A stretch of DNA of 64,000 nt, taken from NCBI GenBank assembly GCA_001838165.1, contig KV835892.1:156988-220987 (forward strand), written 5' to 3'. Positions 23,871-31,185 of this stretch are shown here, one piece after another. A program made the translations under genes and the position numbers. The DNA is from Actinomyces sp. HMSC035G02 (lineage in GTDB: Bacteria; Actinomycetota; Actinomycetes; Actinomycetales; Actinomycetaceae). Under the pieces are notes generated by a model that did not search any database, had not been told where the DNA came from, and saw only the letters and a list, made by a program, of their open reading frames with translations. The number at the start of each line of letters is the position of its first letter. Position 1 is the first letter of the stretch.

Positions 23871-25019
23871 TTAGCGCAGCAGCCCGTGCGAGCGGCGAAC
23901 AATGCTGACCGTGACGATCGCGCCGAGAAGCGCGAGAAGACCGCCGCCTGCGAGGATCCATCCGTTGAGGCGAGACTCCTGCTCACGAACCGCCTGGTTC
24001 GTGGCCTGCTGCTCCGAATGAGCCTTGGGGCCAATCTGCGAAGCAGACACACTTTCCTGCTCCGCGGACGGCGAGGGAGATGGGGCATCAGCGTTCGAGC
24101 CGACACCGCCACCGGCAGCAGAAGACGAACCATTACCCCCGGAGGAAGAAGCAGACGAGGCCGAAGCGGAGGGCACCGGGGCTGCCGACGAGCGCGAGGT
24201 ATCCGAGGCATCAGCCGACGGGGTGTTACCAGCCGACGGGGTGTTACCAGCCGACGGGGTGCTACCGAGAGACGGCGTCGCCGTCACGTTGGAGGGAGCA
24301 CTGGCCGAGGCGTCGCCGGGAGCATCATCCGTCAGATCGACAACAGGCTTGGCGGCGTTATGGGCGGCATCATCAGCCGGAGACTCCGTAGGCCCATCGG
24401 TGACAACGTCGGAAGACGCTCGGCCATCAGGCTCCGTCGACGGCTCGTCAGTGGGCTCAACCGAAGAATCGTCGGTCGGTGTCAGCGAGCACGCGGGCAC
24501 CTGCGCATTGGATTCTGCGACCGTCACAGACACCTGCACGTATGTGCCGGTCACGCCATCGCCGATCATGATCGAATGCTCGGAACCAACCGTCCACGTC
24601 GGCGGCAGTTCAATGTCGGTGCTAAAAGAGCCGGTGGTCGACACTTCGGCGACGCTCCAAGCAGCCTTATTGCGGAGGACAGACGCGGGAACCCAGGCGG
24701 GAAGGGTGACGCCATCAGGGCGAACTTCCTGCCCATCGTCGAGCGTGACAACAACAAAGCCGCGCGAGCTCTCAGAACTAGGGCCCCAGCCGGAACCCTC
24801 CACATGCAGCGGAGAGCCGACAGGGACGACCGACGAAACGACGATAGACGCACCCTCGTCAGTGACGGTGTGACACTGTCCGGTCACACCGGCAACTCCG
24901 TCAACACTGTATGCGGGTTGAGCAGCAACAAAGATCCCACCGACGATCGAAGCAGACGCGGTCAGAGCCAGCAGGGGCATGCGCAGTCCCCTACCGTACG
25001 ATCGCATCTGTGTCGTCAT
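23871..25019 (-). CDS. Secreted Ser/Asp/Pro-rich surface protein with C-terminal membrane anchor
   Basis: Function unknown. The 382 residues have a signal peptide (LLALTASASIVGGIFVAAQ, cleavage near AYS). One folded domain (about 38-180) contains a likely disulfide pair (GQCHTV and VPACSL) and Ig-like strands such as SPLHVEGSGW and EHSIMIGDGVTGTYVQVSVT. A ~140-residue Ser/Thr/Asp/Pro/Ala linker and a C-terminal helix with a basic stop (WILAGGGLLALLGAIVTVS, then IVRR) follow. No sortase motif is present. Three exact-phase copies of a six-residue GNTPSA unit sit in the linker. It precedes the similarly built gene at 22352 and follows the siderophore importer, separated from it by 291 AT-rich bases. 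The ATG follows GAAGGATAC. Confidence 0.8.
   Translation of the reverse strand: MTTQMRSYGRGLRMPLLALTASASIVGGIFVAAQPAYSVDGVAGVTGQCHTVTDEGASIVVSSVVPVGSPLHVEGSGWGPSSESSRGFVVVTLDDGQEVRPDGVTLPAWVPASVLRNKAAWSVAEVSTTGSFSTDIELPPTWTVGSEHSIMIGDGVTGTYVQVSVTVAESNAQVPACSLTPTDDSSVEPTDEPSTEPDGRASSDVVTDGPTESPADDAAHNAAKPVVDLTDDAPGDASASAPSNVTATPSLGSTPSAGNTPSAGNTPSADASDTSRSSAAPVPSASASSASSSGGNGSSSAAGGGVGSNADAPSPSPSAEQESVSASQIGPKAHSEQQATNQAVREQESRLNGWILAGGGLLALLGAIVTVSIVRRSHGLLR
24213..24266 (-). repeat. 18-bp tandem repeat in a surface-protein gene, three units
   Basis: AGCCGACGGGGTGTTACC occurs at 24213-24230 and 24231-24248, and with one change at 24249-24266. It encodes Pro-Ser-Ala-Gly-Asn-Thr units in the linker. 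Such an array can change copy number by slippage without shifting the frame. Confidence 0.9.
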
Positions 25020-25120
25020 CTGTATCCTTCTCTATCTTGACGGGATGTCGTGTGCTAAGCGGCTTCATCAGGCCCAGAATCAATATGTCAGTGTCCGAGT
25101 AACCACTAGCTACAGAAACC

Positions 25121-25148
25121 ATATTATTGCCTGATGCCTATTCTGCAA
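25121..25148 (-). promoter_or_regulatory. Candidate promoter of the 23871-25019 surface gene
   Basis: On the minus strand TTGCAG (25143-25148), a 16-base spacer and TAATAT (25121-25126) lie about 100 bases before the ATG. They sit in the AT-rich gap 25020-25310 behind the iron operon. A perfect TATAAT also occurs near 25237 without a good -35. No iron box is visible in this gap. Confidence 0.4.
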
Positions 25149-25310
25149 TTGCGAACAACAAGCAAATTACCGGAACATGCAGTCAAAACACGTTTTTATC
25201 AGGAAATTTCAGCCTTCTACCAACTTCCTGTGAATTATATTATCCAACAATCATGGAGCTGCGTGACCCGACGGTCAAGTTTTGAGATTTTGGGGATCAC
25301 AACGCCCGGG

Positions 25311-26105
25311 TCATCGCATCGGAATCACCAGTGGCGTTTCGGTTTCAGGGTCGTCGATGATCCTGCAGGGCACACTGAACACGCGTTCGATCAGTTCTGC
25401 CGTCACAACGTCGCGAGGTGCCCCCTGGGCCACAACCTCGCCATCCTTCATGAACACAAGGTGCGTCGCGTAGCGGAATGCCAGATGAAGGTCATGCAGT
25501 ACCGCAACAACCGTCACACCGTCCCGATGGAGGCGCTGCGCCAAGCGCAGGACCTCCAGCTGGTGATTGAGGTCAAGATACGTCGTTGGCTCATCAAGGA
25601 GCAGAATGTCCGTCGCCTGGGCAAGTGACATCGCGATCCACACGCGTTGACGCTGTCCGCCCGACAGCTCGCCGACTCGACGCCCCACCAGATCCGCAAC
25701 CCCCGCATCTTTCATCGCGCGAGACACGGCCTCGTCGTCCTGCGCACTCCACTGATGGAGCACCGACTGATAGGGATAGCGGCCGCGAGCAACCAAATCC
25801 TCGACAAACATGTCGCCCGGAGCAACCGACGACTGAGCCAGCAAACCCAGTCGACGCGCAAGAGCCTTCTGATTCATATCGGCAACACTTCGCCCATCCA
25901 GCTCGACCTCGCCGCGTCGCACGCCAAGCACTCGGGCCAGCGAACGCAGGAGCGTCGACTTGCCGCAGGCGTTCGGGCCAACAATGACGGTCAGTTCTCC
26001 TGGCAGAACATCCAGTGAAAGCCCTTCGAGGATCGGGGCATTTTTCCCATAGCCGACAACAATGTCCCGAGCACTCAGCCCACGGCTCACAGCAGGCTCA
26101 TTCAC
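25311..26105 (-). CDS. Ferric-siderophore ABC transporter ATPase (FepC type)
   Basis: The ATPase (264 residues) powers the iron importer. Walker A is VGPNACGKSTLLRSLARVL, the Q-loop lies in LGLLAQSSVAPGDMFVEDLV, the signature is VGELSGGQRQRVWIAMSLAQ, Walker B is ILLLDEPTTYLDLNHQLEVL and the switch His is in AVLHDLHLAFRYATHLV. The ARGRYPYQSVL segment and YLDLNHQ are typical of the FepC/FecE/FhuC group. It overlaps the permease gene upstream by 4 bp and is the last gene of the iron operon. Confidence 0.95.
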   Translation of the reverse strand: MNEPAVSRGLSARDIVVGYGKNAPILEGLSLDVLPGELTVIVGPNACGKSTLLRSLARVLGVRRGEVELDGRSVADMNQKALARRLGLLAQSSVAPGDMFVEDLVARGRYPYQSVLHQWSAQDDEAVSRAMKDAGVADLVGRRVGELSGGQRQRVWIAMSLAQATDILLLDEPTTYLDLNHQLEVLRLAQRLHRDGVTVVAVLHDLHLAFRYATHLVFMKDGEVVAQGAPRDVVTAELIERVFSVPCRIIDDPETETPLVIPMR

Positions 26106-27151
26106 GATCTCACCTCACGAATCAACAACCAGAGAAGGTAGACGCCTCCAACGACGCCTGTCACAACACCGACTGGAAGCTCGGCCGGCGCGACGAGCCT
26201 CTGTGCGCACACATCCGAGACCAGCACAAGCAGAGCTCCGACGAGAGCAGAGGACGTGAATCCGACTCCCCCGCCACCGCACAGCCGATGCGCGACGTGC
26301 GGAGCCGCGAGGGCAACAAAAGCGACCGGCCCCGCCACCGATGTCGCGGATGCGACGAGTAGGATCGCGACGACGATGAGGAGGACGCGGGTACGACCCA
26401 CTCTCACGCCGAGGCCCGTCGCCACATCGTCGCCCATCGCGACAAGACCGAGGGGCACAGCGAAGACGGCACACACTATAACGACGGCACCAATCACGAT
26501 GAGCAGAGGCATCAGACGCGCGATAGTAACGCCGGAGAATGAACCGGCGCTCCACAGCTGCGCACGCTGCGCTGCTTCCAGCGGAGCCTTGACGATGAGC
26601 AGCGAATTGACAGCACGCAACGCCGCCGAGCAGCCAATACCGACGAGGACGACACGAATACCCGTGACTCGCATGCCCCCCGCACACGCAAGGATGATCG
26701 CACCCGAAACGAGTCCTCCGAGCAATGCACCAACCCCAGTGACCGTGGGGCTCGATCCCAGAACGATGATCGCGATCAGCGCACCGGTCGCACAGCCGGT
26801 CGACAGACCGACGATGTCGGGGCTACCGAGTGGGTTACCCGAGATCGTCTGGAAGATACGCCCGGCAATCCCAAGCGCTACGCCGACAGCGATCGCTGCG
26901 AGCATACGCGGCAGGCGCACCGACTGGACAAAGTAGACCCCAAGATAATCGTCCCGAGGCCCACCGTCTCCCAGAAGACGACGGAACGAATCGGCGGCAC
27001 TCAGCCCGTAGTCCCCCAGCGTCAGCGAATAAACGGCGAGCGCGGCGAGGAGAACGAATCCGATGACTACAACAGCTGCGCTGCGCCGGTGCACGCGCAC
27101 CGATAAACCACGTAGCGAAACGGTCTTGTAGCGCGATGGAGCTGGCGTCAT
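26102..27151 (-). CDS. Iron-siderophore ABC permease (FecCD family, second copy)
   Basis: A FecCD-type permease (349 residues, about nine or ten membrane helices) that would pair with the product of 27148-28143 to form the transmembrane channel. Conserved landmarks are VRLPRMLAAIAVGVALGIAG, GNPLGSPDIVGLSTGCATGA, the coupling segment GDDVATGLGVRVGRTR, and VAGPVAFVALAAPHVAHRLC close to the ATPase contact. The N-terminus has a ~25-residue basic cytosolic extension. It overlaps both neighbouring genes by 4 bp. Confidence 0.94.
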   Translation of the reverse strand: MTPAPSRYKTVSLRGLSVRVHRRSAAVVVIGFVLLAALAVYSLTLGDYGLSAADSFRRLLGDGGPRDDYLGVYFVQSVRLPRMLAAIAVGVALGIAGRIFQTISGNPLGSPDIVGLSTGCATGALIAIIVLGSSPTVTGVGALLGGLVSGAIILACAGGMRVTGIRVVLVGIGCSAALRAVNSLLIVKAPLEAAQRAQLWSAGSFSGVTIARLMPLLIVIGAVVIVCAVFAVPLGLVAMGDDVATGLGVRVGRTRVLLIVVAILLVASATSVAGPVAFVALAAPHVAHRLCGGGGVGFTSSALVGALLVLVSDVCAQRLVAPAELPVGVVTGVVGGVYLLWLLIREVRS

Positions 27152-28143
27152 GACATGCCCTTTCCACGCGCCCCCAGGATGAAGAACGGAGCGCCGATCA
27201 AAGCGACGATGACACCCACGGGCACCTCGGATGGTGCGAGCACGAGACGCGAGACGACGTCAGCACCGCACACCCAAGCAGCGCCGACCACGATAGACCA
27301 GAGGGCAATGGCCCCCTGCCGGGCTCCGACGAAGCGTCGCACCATCAGCGGAACTGCGAGGCCGACGAACGTGAGGGGGCCACCCAGGGCAGTCGCTCCC
27401 CCGGCCAATGCGGTAACGGCGACAACCCCGAGCAAGCGGATGAGTCGCACGCGCACACCGAGGCTCACCGCAGCATCATCGCCGAGTGCAAGAACACCCA
27501 GTGCCGAGGTGATGAGCAGGGCAACCACGGTGCCGCCGGCAATCACTGCACCCGCGCTGGCCACCGAGGCCATATCAACGCCTTCCAATGATCCCGATGC
27601 CCAGTATCGAAATTCGTTGAACGCGAACTGATTCGCGGCGAGAACGGCCTGAGTGAGTGAGGCGAGAGCAGCCGATACGGCAATGCCCGCCAGGGCGAGG
27701 CGCGATCGCGATCCTCCACCGCTCCCCGAAATAGCGAAGACAAGACCGGCGGCCACCCCCGCGCCGATGAGCGAGGCGCCCAGCGTCGCCATGCGAGTCG
27801 CGACACCGCTCGCGGCCGTGACGGTCACGACGAGAAAGGCCGCTCCTGCGTTGATGCCAAGCACGCCGGGATCTGCGAGAGGATTGCGAGTCATGGCCTG
27901 CATGACGGATCCCGCCAGCCCCAGTGCCCCGCCGATGACGAGCGCGGCGAGAGTACGGGGAACACGCAGCTGCGTGACCACCTGGGCGTCCTGACTGACG
28001 CCGCCGTGCACGAGCGCGTCCCAGACCACGTCGGGAGCGATCTGACGCGAGCCGAAGGCGAGGGAGGCGAGGGCGACGAGGGCAAGCACCAGCGTCGCCA
28101 CTGCACAAGCAATGGCGACGCTGGTGATGCGACGTGTCATCAT
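27148..28143 (-). CDS. Iron-siderophore ABC permease (FecCD family, first copy)
   Basis: A FecCD-type permease (331 residues). Markers are LRVPRTLAALVIGGALGLAG, MTRNPLADPGVLGINAGAAF, GDDAAVSLGVRVRLIR and LGGPLTFVGLAVPLMVRRFV. With the second permease it makes the usual heterodimeric channel of FepD/FepG type. It begins 36 bases after the binding-protein gene and overlaps the next permease by 4 bp. Confidence 0.94.
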   Translation of the reverse strand: MMTRRITSVAIACAVATLVLALVALASLAFGSRQIAPDVVWDALVHGGVSQDAQVVTQLRVPRTLAALVIGGALGLAGSVMQAMTRNPLADPGVLGINAGAAFLVVTVTAASGVATRMATLGASLIGAGVAAGLVFAISGSGGGSRSRLALAGIAVSAALASLTQAVLAANQFAFNEFRYWASGSLEGVDMASVASAGAVIAGGTVVALLITSALGVLALGDDAAVSLGVRVRLIRLLGVVAVTALAGGATALGGPLTFVGLAVPLMVRRFVGARQGAIALWSIVVGAAWVCGADVVSRLVLAPSEVPVGVIVALIGAPFFILGARGKGMS

Positions 28144-28179
28144 GTCAGGTCATCGACCCGGATCGTGTGGCCATCGATG

Positions 28180-29217
28180 TCAGGAGGCCGGGACGAACTG
28201 GGCTTCGATGCTCGAGACGATGCCATCCATGAGGAGGTATCCACCGGCGGACGTCCACAGGGAACCGTCGACGGGGATCACGTGGTTCGCCTTCACAGCA
28301 CTGAGGGAGTCAAAACCGACGGTGCTCTTCGCCTCTTCCAGGGCGGCGGCCGAAGCCTCGACGCCCGTGTTGCCACCGGCGGAGGGGTTGTTCACCGAGG
28401 CCTTGCCCAGGGTGCCGAAGAAGATCCAGTCGGCGTCGATCTGATCGATGTTTTCCAGCGAGACGGGCTCGGAGTGGCCCTCGCCGTCACGATCCTGGTT
28501 CGCGGGACGCTTCATGCCGAGCGCGGTGAGAGCCTGGCCGGCGGGCAGCTCCTTGAGGATGAGGCCGGCACTGTCGCCCTGCCAACGCACCACCGAGTAG
28601 GTCTGATCGAGATAGCCGGCGTCCTTCAGGCGGGCGCTAACGGAAGCAACGTGCTGATCGAATTCCGCGAGCTTGGTCTGCGCCTGGTCGGCAACGCCGA
28701 GCGCGTCGGCCGTCAGGGTGAAGGTCTCGCGCCAGTCGCCGCCCTTTTGCGTCGTGAAGAAGACGGGCGCAATCTGAGCCAGCGCGGTCAGCGTCTCGGT
28801 GTCGTTGTTCTTCACCGACGTGCCGTCAACGAGGATCAGATCCGGGTGCGCCGCACCGATGGCCTCGAGGTTGGGTGTGCCGATGGAGCCCAGGATCGGG
28901 ATATCGCCCGCGCGATCAACGAGGTAGTTGGGAACCGTCTGCTGGCCGCGGCCGGAGACAACGCCGATCGGGGTGAAGCCCAGGGCGAGCGCGTTGTCGG
29001 TCGTCGGCTCAGAGAGCGTGACGACGCGGCTAGGGTGCGACGGCAGGGTCACTTCCTGACCGGATGCGTCAGTGACGGTGCGCGTCTCGGATGCCGCGGA
29101 GGCGTCGGAAGCCTCAGGAGACGAGGCCGGGGCGGGCTGGTTGGACGAGCATGCTCCCAGAGCGAGAGCGGTCAGAGCGACGCCAACGATGGCGCGAATT
29201 CGCGTCGACAGGTGCAC
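28180..29217 (-). CDS. Siderophore-binding lipoprotein (FecB/FepB type)
   Basis: The extracellular substrate-binding protein (345 residues), first gene of the importer operon. A short signal peptide ends in the lipobox LALGAC with Cys23 as the lipidation site. The mature protein has the type III binding fold: VVTLSEPTTDNALALGFTPI, PNLEAIGAAHPDLILVDGTS, LDQTYSVVRWQG, IDQIDADWIFFGTL and a C-terminal AVKANHVIPVDG. The bound siderophore cannot be named; a catecholate is suggested by the Fes-like esterase upstream. The start is GTG at 29217 behind GAGGCACT. Expression is probably iron-repressed (see the box at 29251). Confidence 0.95.
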   Translation of the reverse strand: MHLSTRIRAIVGVALTALALGACSSNQPAPASSPEASDASAASETRTVTDASGQEVTLPSHPSRVVTLSEPTTDNALALGFTPIGVVSGRGQQTVPNYLVDRAGDIPILGSIGTPNLEAIGAAHPDLILVDGTSVKNNDTETLTALAQIAPVFFTTQKGGDWRETFTLTADALGVADQAQTKLAEFDQHVASVSARLKDAGYLDQTYSVVRWQGDSAGLILKELPAGQALTALGMKRPANQDRDGEGHSEPVSLENIDQIDADWIFFGTLGKASVNNPSAGGNTGVEASAAALEEAKSTVGFDSLSAVKANHVIPVDGSLWTSAGGYLLMDGIVSSIEAQFVPAS

Positions 29218-29236
29218 AAGTGCCTCAATTCAGTCG

Positions 29237-29264
29237 ATCTTATCAGGTGCGTAGGTAAGCCTAA
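29237..29264 (-). promoter_or_regulatory. Promoter of the iron-uptake operon
   Basis: On the minus strand TTAGGC (29259-29264), a 16-base spacer and TAAGAT (29237-29242) form a plausible promoter 20 bases before the binding-protein GTG. The iron box covers its -35 and much of the spacer. Confidence 0.6.
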
Positions 29265-29269
29265 CCTAC
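29251..29269. promoter_or_regulatory. DtxR/IdeR iron box
   Basis: GTAGGTAAGCCTAACCTAC matches the 19-bp DtxR/IdeR consensus (TTAGGTTAGCCTAACCTAA) at 16 of 19 positions and is itself an almost perfect palindrome. In this family the Fe2+-loaded repressor binds such sites. Its overlap with the -35 predicts repression of the importer in iron-rich medium. No dtxR gene is in the window. Confidence 0.9.
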
Positions 29270-29304
29270 AGGCTACACATTGACCTGGGCTGTCTCATTC
29301 CTGG

Positions 29305-30489
29305 TCAGCATGTGAGAGCGTCCCATTCATCAAGCGCGCGCACGAGGCCTTCGCGCCACCATGCCACGTCGTGCCCGCTGCGATAGTGGTCAAGCTCAAC
29401 CGCCACGCCCAGGCACCGCAGCAGCTCGGCGCAGTCATCCACTACAGGACGCATCGTCTCTTCCAACGTGCCCACCTGCAAACGTAGCCGCACACCCCGG
29501 TGCGGTCGAATCTGCCCGGCGCGCAGGGCACCCATGAGCGTGCCTTCGCCGACTCCTCGTTGTTCCCCTCCCCACCACAGGGACGGAGACTGGGCAACTG
29601 CACAATCGAGAGGGAAATCGCTGCGCAGCGCCGCTTCCAACACAGCAAGACCACCGTAGGACTGGCCGGCGACCATCACCGGCCCCGCCCCCGCCTCGTC
29701 GTACACCGCCCGTAGCAGAGCAGCGACGCGATCCGCATCGGTCAGCTCCGCCTCGCGCTCATCCAGATCTCCCGCGTCGATCGTCACGATGCGCAGGCCG
29801 GGATAGCGCCGAGTCAGCCAACCGACGCCGTTGCCTCGCCAGATCTCGCCGTCGAAGAGGATGAGCGTGCACGTTGGCTCCGACTCGCCGTCGAACATCA
29901 CGACCGGTCGCTGGCGCGTGTGCCCGAGCCGGGCACTGACACGCGTGCCAATCTCGCGCTCCCGCGGCGCACGCATCTGAGGCGCCGTCAGATCCTCCGA
30001 TGGCCACACCACCCGCGCATCGGGCCCAACGAAGAGCGAGGCGACAGCTCCTCGGCCATTCACGACTCGCAAGGGATTAGATTTATCAGGGCGCGCATCC
30101 TCCAGGAATCGTATCCACTCCCCCATGTCCGTAAGCACCCCGGGGTCGAGGCCCCACGGACCCACAATGACCTTTTGATAGCTGAGGATCGCGTCCGCAG
30201 GAAGCGCGCACACGAGCGCCCGAGCATCCGAGCGTCCCGGCCCTATCGACATGCAAAAGTCGTCGAGGTACTCTCGCGCGCGATCAGTGATCGTGTTCAG
30301 GATGACATAGCAGTCAGCAGCAGCCTGGGCTCCCCACTGGAAGGTCACGCGAACAGCGTCGACCCCATCGACGACGAGCCGCGGCCCGACGATCGGGAGC
30401 CCATCGGCGTAGCGATAGATTCCGTCTGATGCCTCCCAGCGCAGCAGGCAAAAGCCCGTGCGCGAAAAAGACGTGTGCTCAAACGCCAC
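29305..30489 (-). CDS. Fes-type ferric-siderophore esterase
   Basis: About 394 residues in the enterochelin-esterase layout: an N-terminal Ig-like Fes domain (DAVRVTFQWGAQAAADCYVI, DGEIWRGNGVGWL) and a C-terminal alpha/beta-hydrolase. The nucleophile Ser is in VMVAGQSYGGLAVLEAALR; a later acid and the His in YRSGHDVAWWREGLVRAL complete the triad. It would hydrolyse an imported tri-ester siderophore to release iron. No signal peptide is seen, so action is cytosolic. The start is uncertain: I chose GTG 30489, 4 bases past the upstream stop; the frame is open to 30633. It is in line with the YciO-like gene and upstream of, not behind, the iron box. Confidence 0.85.
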   Translation of the reverse strand: MAFEHTSFSRTGFCLLRWEASDGIYRYADGLPIVGPRLVVDGVDAVRVTFQWGAQAAADCYVILNTITDRAREYLDDFCMSIGPGRSDARALVCALPADAILSYQKVIVGPWGLDPGVLTDMGEWIRFLEDARPDKSNPLRVVNGRGAVASLFVGPDARVVWPSEDLTAPQMRAPREREIGTRVSARLGHTRQRPVVMFDGESEPTCTLILFDGEIWRGNGVGWLTRRYPGLRIVTIDAGDLDEREAELTDADRVAALLRAVYDEAGAGPVMVAGQSYGGLAVLEAALRSDFPLDCAVAQSPSLWWGGEQRGVGEGTLMGALRAGQIRPHRGVRLRLQVGTLEETMRPVVDDCAELLRCLGVAVELDHYRSGHDVAWWREGLVRALDEWDALTC

Positions 30490-30493
30490 GAGA

Positions 30494-31111
30494 TCAGTCG
30501 AAGAGCGAGATGTCGCCAGCGCCGACGCGCGCGACGACAGCGTCCCCGCCAGCGAAGTCGATGACCGTGGTCGGCTCAGCGACGCCCACGGGACCCACGA
30601 CCACCAGGTCGACCTGGTGCCCAATGCGCTCATCCACGTCGAAACCGTCCGTCAGCGGCTCTTCCTCGCCCGGCATGATGAGCGTCGAGCAGGCCAGGGG
30701 CTCGCCCAGCGCCTCGACGATCGCCTGCGTGATGACATGATCGGGGATGCGCACGCCCACCGTGTGCTTCTTCTTGTTCAGCATGATGCGCGGGACCTCC
30801 TTGGTCCCCCGCAGGATAAACGTGTAGGGTCCGGGGGTGAGCGCCTTCATGGTGCGGAACTCGTGATTATCGATGATGACGAGCTCGCCCAGCTGCGCAA
30901 ACGAGTGGCACAGCAGCGAGAAGTTGTGCTTGTCATCGAGCTTACGGATGGCACGGATCGTGTCCATACCCGCCTTATTGCCCGCCTTCGTGGCGATCGC
31001 GTAGCCGGAGTCGGTGGGCAGCGCGATCGTGCCGCCGCGTTCCAGCAGGTCAACGACCGTGTTGACCAGACGTGCCTGCGGATTCTCAGGGTGCATCTCG
31101 ACGTACGACAT
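30494..31111 (-). CDS. YciO/YrdC-family putative threonylcarbamoyl-AMP synthase
   Basis: A 205-residue YrdC-fold protein. Family marks are TIALPTDSGYAIATKAGNKA, IRKLDDKHNFSLLCHSFAQL, LTPGPYTFILRGTKEVPRI, TVGVRIPDH and STLIMPGEEEPL. The start MSYVEMHPENPQARLVNTVV and the DSGYA/KHNFSLL variants resemble E. coli YciO more than Sua5/TsaC, so its role in t6A tRNA modification is uncertain; YciO proteins are reported as weak or distinct L-threonylcarbamoyl-adenylate synthases. The ATG at 31111 follows AGGGG; an upstream in-frame start at 31126 is less likely. It is coupled to the Fes-like gene downstream. Confidence 0.85.
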   Translation of the reverse strand: MSYVEMHPENPQARLVNTVVDLLERGGTIALPTDSGYAIATKAGNKAGMDTIRAIRKLDDKHNFSLLCHSFAQLGELVIIDNHEFRTMKALTPGPYTFILRGTKEVPRIMLNKKKHTVGVRIPDHVITQAIVEALGEPLACSTLIMPGEEEPLTDGFDVDERIGHQVDLVVVGPVGVAEPTTVIDFAGGDAVVARVGAGDISLFD

Positions 31112-31123
31112 ACCCCTATTGTG

Positions 31124-31164
31124 CACGAAACCCCCACCGGTCGGTAACCGATGGGGGTTCCGTG
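31124..31164. terminator. Stem-loop between aspS and the YciO-like gene
   Basis: CACG plus a run of C pairs with the matching G-run and CGTG (31124-31136 with 31152-31164, one mismatch), with an inner CGGT/ACCG dyad. It lies 22 bases past the aspS stop. The minus strand has no long T-run afterwards, so it may act as a partial terminator or an RNA-processing stem. Confidence 0.6.
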
Positions 31165-31185
31165 GACAAGGTCACGGCGCCGAAA

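Noticed and set aside
25134..25628. Plus-strand 164-codon frame in and beyond the AT-rich gap
   Set aside because: Its second half is antisense to the ABC ATPase gene and there is no ribosome site; the gap itself looks like promoter DNA for the surface gene.
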